The notes beneath the pieces are model-generated. The model saw only the letters and a list, made by a program, of their open reading frames with translations, was not told the DNA's origin and did not search any database. The position numbers were made by a program, and so were the translations under genes. Source: Pseudomonadota bacterium (GTDB lineage: Bacteria; Myxococcota_A; Polyangia; Fen-1088). Taken from it: a stretch of DNA of 12,528 nucleotides. Within the stretch, counting starts at the first letter, position 1; each line of letters begins with the position of its first letter. The stretch is from the NCBI GenBank assembly GCA_023438785.1, contig JAEXQJ010000031.1, positions 1 through 12,528 of the forward strand, in the 5' to 3' direction. Below, piece by piece: positions 1 through 5,709 of this stretch.

Positions 1-1
1 G

Positions 2-928
2 GGGCCGGCCTCGGTCCCGCCGCCGCCGCGGCCCACGCCCGCACCCATCCCCGCGCCCAGCAGTGGCGAACAGGCCGTCATCACACGCCTGACCGAGATC
101 CTGCTCTCGCGCATCGAGACCGGGGCCATCCCCTTGCCCGCGCTGCGCCCGCGCGTGCAGCGCTGCCTGGACCTGGTGAACAGCACTGACGCATCCTTCG
201 CCGGCCTGGCGGCCATCCTCAACGAGGAGCCTCTCCTCGCTTCTCGGGTGATCCCGATGGCGAACGCCACGGGTGCCCTGCGCATGCCGGCACACAACGC
301 CGAGCAAGCCGTGCGCCGGCTGGGTGCCCAGGGCCTGCACACCGTCTTGTTGGAGCTGTCCGCGCGCCCCATCCTGGAGCCGCGCCATCCCCGCCTGGAT
401 GCCGTGTTCAAACAGCCCTGGGCTCATGCCCTGGCCTCGGCCTGGATCGCCGAGCACCTGGTGCGCGAGTGCGGTCACGGCGAGCACGAGGCGGAGGCCG
501 CCTACCGCGGTGGCCTGCTGCACGACATCGGCAAGCCCCTCATCGGCGGCCTGCTTCTCGAGATCGAGCAGCAGATGGCCAGCACGCGTGCACGCCGACT
601 GGTCTCCGACGTGGTCCTGTTGACCTGCATCGAGACGACCCACGCCGCCGTGGGCGCCCAGTTGGCGCGCGCCTGGGGATTGCCCGAGTCGGCGGCCGAG
701 GCCATTCGCCTGGCAGACAAGCCGGCCGAACCGGGCTGGACACTGGGTAACGTCATTCGTATGGCCGATGCCCTGGCCAGCCTCAACGGGTTCCACCTCA
801 ACCGCTCCGATCTGAATCGCGCCCCGAGTGTGCGCGACGAAACCCGCCGGGCGATGGCACTGGCCGAAGCCGTGCTGACTCGGTCCACGGCGGGCGTGCG
901 CGACGCGGTGGCAAGGAAAGTGGCGTGA
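2..928 (+). CDS. HDOD-domain protein, 3' part (start lies left of window)
   Basis: The reading frame is open from base 2 to a TGA at 926-928, giving 308 visible residues, so the true start is off the left edge. The first ~20 residues are a Pro/Ala-rich linker, suggesting another domain further upstream. The rest is an HDOD domain: an N-terminal helical part with LPALRPRVQRCLDLV and AAILNEEPLLASRV, then GGLLHDIGKPLIGG (His-Asp near visible residues 174-175), then ETTHAAVGAQLARAWGLPE. HDOD proteins are usually non-catalytic signalling or scaffold proteins, and several sit in or near flagellar and chemotaxis clusters. The HD pair is retained here but the full HD-GYP metal and substrate motifs are not seen, so enzyme activity is doubtful. 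A TTG at 134 could be read as a start but would cut off the first helix of the domain. Family certain, role unknown. Confidence 0.85.
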   Translation, partial: GPASVPPPPRPTPAPIPAPSSGEQAVITRLTEILLSRIETGAIPLPALRPRVQRCLDLVNSTDASFAGLAAILNEEPLLASRVIPMANATGALRMPAHNAEQAVRRLGAQGLHTVLLELSARPILEPRHPRLDAVFKQPWAHALASAWIAEHLVRECGHGEHEAEAAYRGGLLHDIGKPLIGGLLLEIEQQMASTRARRLVSDVVLLTCIETTHAAVGAQLARAWGLPESAAEAIRLADKPAEPGWTLGNVIRMADALASLNGFHLNRSDLNRAPSVRDETRRAMALAEAVLTRSTAGVRDAVARKVA

Positions 929-973
929 GCGCGTCGAGCCAGATGTCCATCACCTGCACGCCCCGGAGAACCG

Positions 974-993
974 CGCGGCGAAAGACCGCCGCG
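974..993 (+). other. GC-rich hairpin in the spacer after the HDOD gene
   Basis: CGCGGCG (974-980) and CGCCGCG (987-993) form a perfect 7-bp stem around a 6-base loop, with a possible extra G-T pair. It starts 46 bases after the HDOD stop. No T-run follows, so it is not a convincing intrinsic terminator; it could be an attenuating structure or chance in GC-rich DNA. Confidence 0.3.
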
Positions 994-1070
994 TCGTCGA
1001 ATCGGCTCCAATTCTCACGCCGTTCCGACGATGAATCGACGGTACGGGCGCGCAAACCCGGTCTTCGCCT

Positions 1071-1086
1071 TGGACCACGAGTTGCA
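1071..1086 (+). promoter_or_regulatory. candidate sigma-54 (-24/-12) promoter for the FHA/EBP pair
   Basis: TGGACCACGAGTTGCA has the obligatory GG and GC dinucleotides with exactly 10 bases between them and a perfect TTGCA -12 box; the -24 box differs from TGGCAC at two positions. Transcription would begin near 1097, about 47 bases before the preferred FHA start at 1144, a normal geometry. If active, the EBP encoded downstream could control its own operon. Judged by eye only. Confidence 0.4.
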
Positions 1087-1143
1087 CGGACCCGTGTCCA
1101 TCGAGTCGGCCGCATCCACCCCTCGCCCTCGGGAAAAGTCGCC

Positions 1144-1650
1144 ATGGCCTTCTCCGTCGCAGACTACGAAAAGGATCTCAACCGCCTCGGAGCATCCGAC
1201 TTCCTGCGCCTCTATCCCTGGCCCGTGCTCGTCGTGACCAGCATCGCGGGCGTGCTCAAGGGCCTCGCCGCGCGTGGCACGGTGATCACCGAGGTCCCGG
1301 ATCTCACGGGCATGACCCCGCACGCGGGTCGCGTCTTCGCCGTGACCAAGGGGCGCCACTCGGAGCCCGGACCCATCACCATCGGACGCACGTCGGACAA
1401 CGACGTGGTCGTCAACGAGTATTCCGTGTCCACGCGACATGGCATCTTGGCCCTGGTCGACGGCGAAGGCCGCCTGACCGATCTGGGCGCGACCAACGGC
1501 ACGCTGGTCAACGGCGTGCGTCTCGTGCCGCGCAAACCCTGTCGTCTGCAGGGGGGAGAGACTCTCCAATTAGGGAGAGTCACGCTCCTGTTTCTGTTCG
1601 CCACTCAGTTCGTCGATCACCTCGCGCGGGGGACGCTGTCCACCCCGTGA
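1144..1650 (+). CDS. small FHA-domain protein
   Basis: 168 residues. An FHA phosphothreonine-binding domain spans about residues 63-150 with the key motifs intact: ITIGRTSDND (Gly-Arg 81-82), the S-x-x-H motif in STRH (96-99), and DLGATNGTLVNG (Asn-Gly-Thr 118-120, Asn-Gly 123-124). The first ~60 residues are not FHA and are unrecognised. The frame is open back to a GTG at 925 that overlaps the HDOD stop, but the added 73 residues are Arg/Ser-rich and many of their codons end in A or T, unlike the FHA part, so ATG 1144 (weak GGGAAAAG Shine-Dalgarno at 1131-1138) is preferred. The stop lies 13 bases before the EBP start, implying co-transcription. FHA domains often form the N-terminal sensor of myxobacterial EBPs, so this protein may control the neighbouring EBP in trans after Ser/Thr kinase signalling (inference). 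Confidence 0.85.
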   Translation: MAFSVADYEKDLNRLGASDFLRLYPWPVLVVTSIAGVLKGLAARGTVITEVPDLTGMTPHAGRVFAVTKGRHSEPGPITIGRTSDNDVVVNEYSVSTRHGILALVDGEGRLTDLGATNGTLVNGVRLVPRKPCRLQGGETLQLGRVTLLFLFATQFVDHLARGTLSTP

Positions 1651-1663
1651 ACGAAGGAGACGC

Positions 1664-2935
1664 ATGCCGATTCCAGCCATGGCCTGCCCAACCGACACAC
1701 ATAACGACAAGGCAAGAGGATCGGACCCCGGTCTGGTCTTTGCGCCGTCGTCTCCCCTGGCCCAGGTGCGTGCGACCTGTGTGCGCATCGCCGCCAGCAA
1801 CGCCACCGTGCTGTTGACCGGCGAGACGGGTACGGGCAAGGAAGTCTTCGCACGCCTGGTTCACGCCCACAGCCCGCGCGCCAGCCGTCCCTTCGTTCCC
1901 GTCAACTGCAGCGCGATTCCGGAGACCCTCATCGAAAGCGAGCTGTTCGGCTACGTGCGCGGGGCCTTCACGGGAGCCAACAACTCACGCCGCGGTCGCG
2001 TGGCCATGGCCGAGGAAGGCACGCTGTTTCTCGACGAGATCGGCGAGCTGTCCCTGCCCATGCAGGTCAAGCTGCTGCGCCTGCTGCAGGAGCGGACCTA
2101 CGAGCCCGTGGGCAGCTCCTCGTCGGTGACGGCGGACTTTCGTCTGGTCGCCGCCACCAACCGCGATCTGAACGAACTGGTGCGCCAGGGGCGTTTCCGG
2201 TCGGATCTCTTCTATCGCCTGCACGTGTGCCCCGTGCACCTGCCGCCCTTGCGCGAGCGCCCCGATGATCTCGGCGCGCTCTTCAGCTTCTTCTGGCGGC
2301 GTCACGGCGAGACGCGCCCCGTGTCCCCAGCGGTCATCGAGCACCTCAAGAGCTACGCGTGGCCGGGCAACGTGCGCGAGTTGGAGAACCTGGTGGAGCG
2401 CCTGTCCGTGTGCTGTCAGATGCCCACCATCGAGGTCGTCGATCTTCCGCCCACCTTCATCACCGGTGACGCTGTCGTGCTCGACGTGCCCGAAGATCTC
2501 ACGCCCGAGCCGTTCCAGACGGCGCAAGAGATCTGGCCCGACACGCGCGAGATCGCCGAGGTGCGCTTGCCCCCGCGGTCGGCCCCGTCATGTCCGGTCC
2601 CGCGTCGCTCGCTCACGCCCACGCCCGTTCCCGTTTCGACCGAGGCGGATCCCGCCCCGCGCCGCACCCTCACGCCCACGCCCGTTCCCGTTTCGACGGA
2701 CACCACCGACCTGACGCCCACGCCGACCCTCGACCTGCCCTCGCCCAACCCCGATCTGGCCCTGCCGGTCGATCTGCCGCTGCTCCTGCGGAGCCTGGAG
2801 GATTCCTACATCCGCAAGGCCCTCAACGCGACCGGCGGCAACAAGAAGGAAGCGGCCAAGCTGCTGGGCCTGGGGCGTACCACCCTGGTGGAGAAACTGC
2901 GCCGACGCGGGGGAGAAGCGCCGAGCGAGAGATAG
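1664..2935 (+). CDS. sigma-54-dependent transcriptional activator without receiver domain (FlrC/FlgR-like)
   Basis: 423 residues, ATG preceded by AAGGAGA at 1654-1660. There is no receiver, PAS or GAF domain: the AAA+ domain begins within the first 30 residues. Seen motifs are Walker A GETGTGKE (53-60), the sigma-54-contacting loop GAFTGA (100-105), Walker B LFLDE (121-125), FRSDLFYRL (178-186), LPPLRERPDDL (193-203) and WPGNVREL (233-240). A Pro/Thr-rich linker of about 100 residues (268-368) carries a repeated LTPTPVPVST block. The C-terminus is a Fis-type helix-turn-helix (about 374-416). The protein should hydrolyse ATP to remodel sigma-54 RNA polymerase closed complexes. Its place just before flgB suggests it is the flagellar activator, the role FlrC, FleR or FlgR plays elsewhere. 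With no N-terminal sensor, control may come from the adjacent FHA protein or from expression level. Family certain; flagellar target inferred. Confidence 0.93.
   Translation: MPIPAMACPTDTHNDKARGSDPGLVFAPSSPLAQVRATCVRIAASNATVLLTGETGTGKEVFARLVHAHSPRASRPFVPVNCSAIPETLIESELFGYVRGAFTGANNSRRGRVAMAEEGTLFLDEIGELSLPMQVKLLRLLQERTYEPVGSSSSVTADFRLVAATNRDLNELVRQGRFRSDLFYRLHVCPVHLPPLRERPDDLGALFSFFWRRHGETRPVSPAVIEHLKSYAWPGNVRELENLVERLSVCCQMPTIEVVDLPPTFITGDAVVLDVPEDLTPEPFQTAQEIWPDTREIAEVRLPPRSAPSCPVPRRSLTPTPVPVSTEADPAPRRTLTPTPVPVSTDTTDLTPTPTLDLPSPNPDLALPVDLPLLLRSLEDSYIRKALNATGGNKKEAAKLLGLGRTTLVEKLRRRGGEAPSER
2612..2697 (+). repeat. in-frame direct repeat in the EBP linker
   Basis: A 29-bp stretch at 2612-2640 recurs identically at 2669-2697, a period of 57 bp or 19 codons. 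It encodes the block LTPTPVPVST twice. The identity includes synonymous positions, pointing to recent duplication or slippage rather than selection on protein sequence alone. It sits between the AAA+ and DNA-binding domains. Confidence 0.9.
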
Positions 2936-3037
2936 CGCGCGCCTCCCGGCGTGACTGGGATTTGGCGCAACCGGAAATCTGGCGCCACGAAGCTGTCACG
3001 TCGGAACGGCAGCGTCGAGGATTCAGCGGTTTGGCGG

Positions 3038-3053
3038 CGGCACGAAGGGTGCA
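3038..3053 (+). promoter_or_regulatory. sigma-54-like site before the exported-protein gene
   Basis: CGGCACGAAGGGTGCA has GG and GC 10 bases apart and 14 of 16 bases compatible with the consensus (first T to C; one T to G in the -12 box). Transcription would start near 3064, only about 6 bases before the ATG at 3070 and downstream of the AAGGG Shine-Dalgarno (3057-3061). Such a transcript would be nearly leaderless, so either this is chance or the gene uses unusual initiation. Confidence 0.3.
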
Positions 3054-3069
3054 TTGAAGGGCCGCGAAC

Positions 3070-4446
3070 ATGTGTGTCCTTCTACCTCTCGTCGCGCTGC
3101 TCATGGCTGCGGGCAACCCCACAGGGCCGGCGGCGGGGGCGGGCCCGCGGGTGGTGACCACGGCCGCCGCGGAGCGCATCGCCATACCCGCGTCGGGCCG
3201 CATGACCGTCGACGTGCGCGCCCTCGACAAGCGAATCCTCCTGTATCCGGCGCGCACGGCGCGCCAACTGGCCAGCCGGATTGAGAGGATGTCGCGTCTG
3301 TGTCCCTCGGCGCAGGTCACGGGCGACACCGTGGAACTGGAATGCACCACGCGCCAACTGGACGCCCGACTGGTCACCGACCGCGGCCAGGTCGTTCTCG
3401 AGATCTACGAGCTGCGTGGCGTCCCCTGGCGTGCGCCGAACGAGCAGCTCCTACCCTTTTACGACCCCTATGCCCTGCACATGGGCGGCTCTTGCCCGGG
3501 GACGACGGCCATCTCGCGTGGCGAGTGTGCCCTGCGCGATCGCCTGTACGCCGTGGCGGCCGTTGAGTTCCGCCGCGCTCTCGACGGTGACGGCAAACGC
3601 ATGGCCGCGCTTCGCCTGGGCGACCTGGCGGTCCTGGCCGACGATCCGGTGAGCGCGGTGGGGTGGTATAGGGCCGCCGGCAAATTCGGACCGTTCGGCC
3701 ACATGGCCCTGGTGCACCTGTGCGAGCTGAGCGGCACCTGCCTGCCCCAAGGGTTTGATCGCGTGTTCGATGTGTCCGGGATGCCCGAGCCGTTGCACAC
3801 GGAGATCCTTCTGCGGGGGGCTCGCGTCGGCGCGTACATTGGCCGCTGGCAAGCCTCCATGACTCAGCTCCGCACGGCCATCGAGGAGGGTGACGGAGCG
3901 TGCCAGGGCGACAGCAGGCTGTACTGTCGACAACTCGTCCTCGCCGCGTTCCGCGAGGCCGATGAGGAGGGCGTGCTGGCGGCCATAGACGCCTATCTGC
4001 TCCTCCCCGAACGCAGCAACGGCGCGCTGGCGGAGGACTTGGCGCGCGCGGGAGCCGAGAGGGCGGTGTCCATGGGTGCCCCGGTCTTCGGCGGCACGCT
4101 GATGGCCGCGGCCTTCGCCGCGGGAGCCATCGCCACCCGATCGCAGGCTGACTATCTGCTGCGCACGGCCGAGATGTACCTTCTGGGCAAAGACACCGTG
4201 CGCGCCCGTCTGGTGTGCGAGTTCGTGGAGAGCCGACTGGGTCGTCGTGCCATGACGGGGCCACGCTGGCGGGCCGTCCTCGATCAGCTCTCGCTGGGTC
4301 GCGAGGCACAACCCGCGAGCAACGAGTTGCCCATGGCCGAGGCGGAACGCGATCTGGCGCAGGCCTATCGCGCGCTGGCGCAGGCCATACGCGCGCGCCT
4401 GACGGCGGAGACCGCGGCGCGCGCCCAACAGGTCGAATCGCCATGA
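3070..4446 (+). CDS. unrecognised, probably exported helical-repeat protein next to flgB
   Basis: 458 residues; ATG with AAGGG at 3057-3061, and an in-frame TGA at 3055 rules out a longer form. Residues 2-15 (CVLLPLVALLMAAG) look like a short signal peptide, though without the usual positive charge. About 36-118 appears beta-rich (IAIPASGRMTVDV, VVLEIYEL). About 150-450 is mostly Ala/Leu/Arg-rich helices resembling TPR-type solenoid repeats, without a clean TPR consensus. Apart from Cys2 and Cys383, the cysteines fall in four close pairs: 78/92, 142/153, 218/224 and 278/286, which suits disulfides in the periplasm. The C-terminal ~40 residues are a charged helix. A 57-bp spacer separates it from flgB. 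It might be a periplasmic accessory of the motor, like TPR proteins of other flagellar systems, but no family is recognised and that role is inference from position. Confidence 0.75.
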   Translation: MCVLLPLVALLMAAGNPTGPAAGAGPRVVTTAAAERIAIPASGRMTVDVRALDKRILLYPARTARQLASRIERMSRLCPSAQVTGDTVELECTTRQLDARLVTDRGQVVLEIYELRGVPWRAPNEQLLPFYDPYALHMGGSCPGTTAISRGECALRDRLYAVAAVEFRRALDGDGKRMAALRLGDLAVLADDPVSAVGWYRAAGKFGPFGHMALVHLCELSGTCLPQGFDRVFDVSGMPEPLHTEILLRGARVGAYIGRWQASMTQLRTAIEEGDGACQGDSRLYCRQLVLAAFREADEEGVLAAIDAYLLLPERSNGALAEDLARAGAERAVSMGAPVFGGTLMAAAFAAGAIATRSQADYLLRTAEMYLLGKDTVRARLVCEFVESRLGRRAMTGPRWRAVLDQLSLGREAQPASNELPMAEAERDLAQAYRALAQAIRARLTAETAARAQQVESP

Positions 4447-4475
4447 GCCTGTCGGGTCAACGATCTGTCACCGAG

Positions 4476-4491
4476 TGGCACGCGCTTCGCA
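4476..4491 (+). promoter_or_regulatory. near-consensus sigma-54 promoter element at flgB
   Basis: TGGCACGCGCTTCGCA matches TGGCACR-N4-TTGCW at every specified position except one (TTGC to TCGC), with GG and GC exactly 10 bases apart. It lies in the 57-bp spacer before flgB, where a sigma-54 promoter would be expected for a cluster adjacent to an EBP gene. The predicted start, near 4502, is only 2 bases before the GTG at 4504, and the strong Shine-Dalgarno would lie upstream of it. The sequence match is good; its use as a conventional promoter is uncertain. Confidence 0.5.
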
Positions 4492-4497
4492 GGAGGT
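4491..4497 (+). promoter_or_regulatory. strong Shine-Dalgarno that fixes the flgB GTG start
   Basis: AGGAGGT lies 6 bases before the GTG at 4504 and is the best ribosome-binding site in the window. It supports the GTG start, which also gives a FlgB N-terminus of normal length. It abuts the sigma-54-like -12 element on its left, so a transcript starting from that element would exclude it. Confidence 0.85.
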
Positions 4498-4503
4498 GAA
4501 AGC

Positions 4504-4941
4504 GTGAAGATCTTCGACGGCACCTTGGGTCAGCTCGAGCGCGCCCTGGACGTACGCCTGGTTCGTCACAACGTTCTGTCGGGCAACGTGGCCAACGTCG
4601 ACACGCCGGGCTTTCGCCCCAAAGACGTGGACTTCGCCGCGGCCATGGCCGTGGTGAATGGCAAGTCGACGGGGCTGGACACCTTGCAGGTGGGCATGAC
4701 CGAGGCGGGCCACATGGATGACACGCCGGCGCCGGGCGATGCGAGTCAGGACGCGCTGTCCTCCAAGGACCTCCCCATCATCGATGTGTCGTCGTCGGGT
4801 GCTTCTCTCGACGGCAACGGCGTGGACCTCGACCGAACCATGGTGGCCATGGCCGAGAACGCCCTTCAGTACGGAGCCAGCGCGCGCGCCGCCGGTCGCA
4901 AGTTGGCCATCCTCCGCTACGTCGCCTCGGACGGAAACTAG
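4504..4941 (+). CDS. flgB: flagellar basal-body proximal rod protein FlgB
   Basis: 145 residues, close to the usual FlgB length. The N-terminal helix ends in the rod-family signature NVANVDTPGFRPKDVDF (28-44), matching the conserved N-x-ANxDTPGY/F motif. The variable middle (45-105) is Asp/Ser/Gly-rich. The C-terminal helix GVDLDRTMVAMAENALQYG (106-124) matches the pattern that packs coiled with the N-terminal helix. FlgB is exported through the flagellar type III apparatus and forms the innermost rod on FliE and FliF, so no cleavable signal peptide is expected or seen. GTG start with a strong AGGAGGT. It is the first gene of the tightly packed basal-body operon, with flgC 10 bases downstream. 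Confidence 0.97.
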   Translation: MKIFDGTLGQLERALDVRLVRHNVLSGNVANVDTPGFRPKDVDFAAAMAVVNGKSTGLDTLQVGMTEAGHMDDTPAPGDASQDALSSKDLPIIDVSSSGASLDGNGVDLDRTMVAMAENALQYGASARAAGRKLAILRYVASDGN

Positions 4942-4951
4942 GAGAACGATC

Positions 4952-5386
4952 ATGGGCATGGATTTTCTCAGCGCACTTCATCTGAGTGGCTCCGCGCTGT
5001 CGGCTGAACGCACGCGGGTCAACCTGGCGTCGTCCAACCTGGCCAACGCCGAGACCACGCGCGATGCGAACGGGCAGGTGTACAAGCGCCTGGACCCGGT
5101 CTTCCGCGCCATCCCCATCGGCGATTCCAGCGAGATCGGTCCCAACCAGCCGGCACCCATGGGCGTCGAGGTGGCGCAAATCGCCGCTGACAACACGCCG
5201 GGGCGCATGGTCTACAGCCCGGGTCATCCCGATGCCGACGCCAACGGCTTCGTGACCTTCCCCAACGTCAATCCCATCCACGAGGTGGTCAACCTTCTGT
5301 CGGCCTCGCGCTCGTACGAGGCCAACGCCACGGCCGTGGAGACCCTCAAGCAGATGGCCACGCGCGGTCTGGAGATCGGGCGCTGA
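4952..5386 (+). CDS. flgC: flagellar basal-body rod protein FlgC
   Basis: 144 residues, typical of the family. The N-terminal rod motif is VNLASSNLANAETTRD (23-38). The C-terminal half carries the FlgC signature VYSPGHPDADANGFV (87-101), then FPNVNPIHEVVNLLSASRSY (103-122) and EANAT. The frame is open far upstream, but ATG 4952 is chosen because GGAG at 4941-4944 lies 7 bases ahead and the resulting N-terminus aligns with known FlgC; ATG 4958 two codons later is a less well-spaced alternative. FlgC follows FlgB in the proximal rod and is exported by the flagellar type III system. Ten bases after flgB and 11 before fliE, in one operon. Confidence 0.97.
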   Translation: MGMDFLSALHLSGSALSAERTRVNLASSNLANAETTRDANGQVYKRLDPVFRAIPIGDSSEIGPNQPAPMGVEVAQIAADNTPGRMVYSPGHPDADANGFVTFPNVNPIHEVVNLLSASRSYEANATAVETLKQMATRGLEIGR

Positions 5387-5397
5387 AGGACTAAGCC

Positions 5398-5706
5398 ATG
5401 GCCATTCCCATCAACTTCGAGCTCGGCCACATCGGCAGCCTCGACAGTCCCGAGCGCACGATCAATGCGCCCAAAGACAAGGTGGACGCGGCGGCCTTCA
5501 ACGGAGAGTTGGGTCGCGCCGTGCAGGCCTTGGACAAGGTGCAGGTCGAGGCCGACGAGCAGGCGTCGTTGGTGGCGCGCGGGGCGGGCAACCTGCACGA
5601 GATGTCGTTGGCCCTGGAGAAGGCCGATGTGGCCATGCGCCTGGCCATGCGCGTGCGCAACAAGGTCGTCGAGACCTACAACGAGATCATGCGGATGGGG
5701 GTCTAG
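5398..5706 (+). CDS. fliE: flagellar hook-basal body protein FliE
   Basis: 102 residues, typical. The C-terminal half is diagnostic: NLHEMSLALEKADVAMRLAM (65-84) followed by RVRNKVVETYNEIMRMGV (85-102), the conserved pattern that ends FliE proteins. The N-terminal ~35 residues are variable. FliE is an early export substrate that joins the FliF MS ring to the FlgB/FlgC rod. Start ATG with GAAGGA at 5385-5390, 7 bases ahead and overlapping the flgC stop. The stop is 3 bases before fliF. Confidence 0.96.
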   Translation: MAIPINFELGHIGSLDSPERTINAPKDKVDAAAFNGELGRAVQALDKVQVEADEQASLVARGAGNLHEMSLALEKADVAMRLAMRVRNKVVETYNEIMRMGV

Positions 5707-5709
5707 CGC

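Noticed and set aside
134..928. TTG at 134 as the true start of the HDOD gene
   Set aside because: The frame is open to the left edge and the first helix of the domain lies upstream of 134.
974..993. Hairpin as a terminator after the HDOD gene
   Set aside because: No T-rich tail follows the stem, so intrinsic termination is not supported; kept only as a low-confidence hairpin.
2963..2987. TGGCGC repeated at 2963 and 2980, with the palindrome TGGCGCCA at 2980-2987
   Set aside because: Could be an operator or weak stem, but short GC palindromes are common at this base composition and there is no T-run or second copy near the other candidate promoters.
2590..3057. 155-codon + strand frame overlapping the end of the EBP gene
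   Set aside because: Overlaps the clear Fis HTH coding region in another frame and has no recognisable domain; its His/Ala repeats are only the frame-shifted Thr-Pro linker.
3374..4444. 356-codon open frame on the minus strand opposite the exported-protein gene
   Set aside because: Product is almost all Arg, Pro and Ala; the + strand frame has a signal-like N-terminus, paired cysteines and a good ribosome-binding site.
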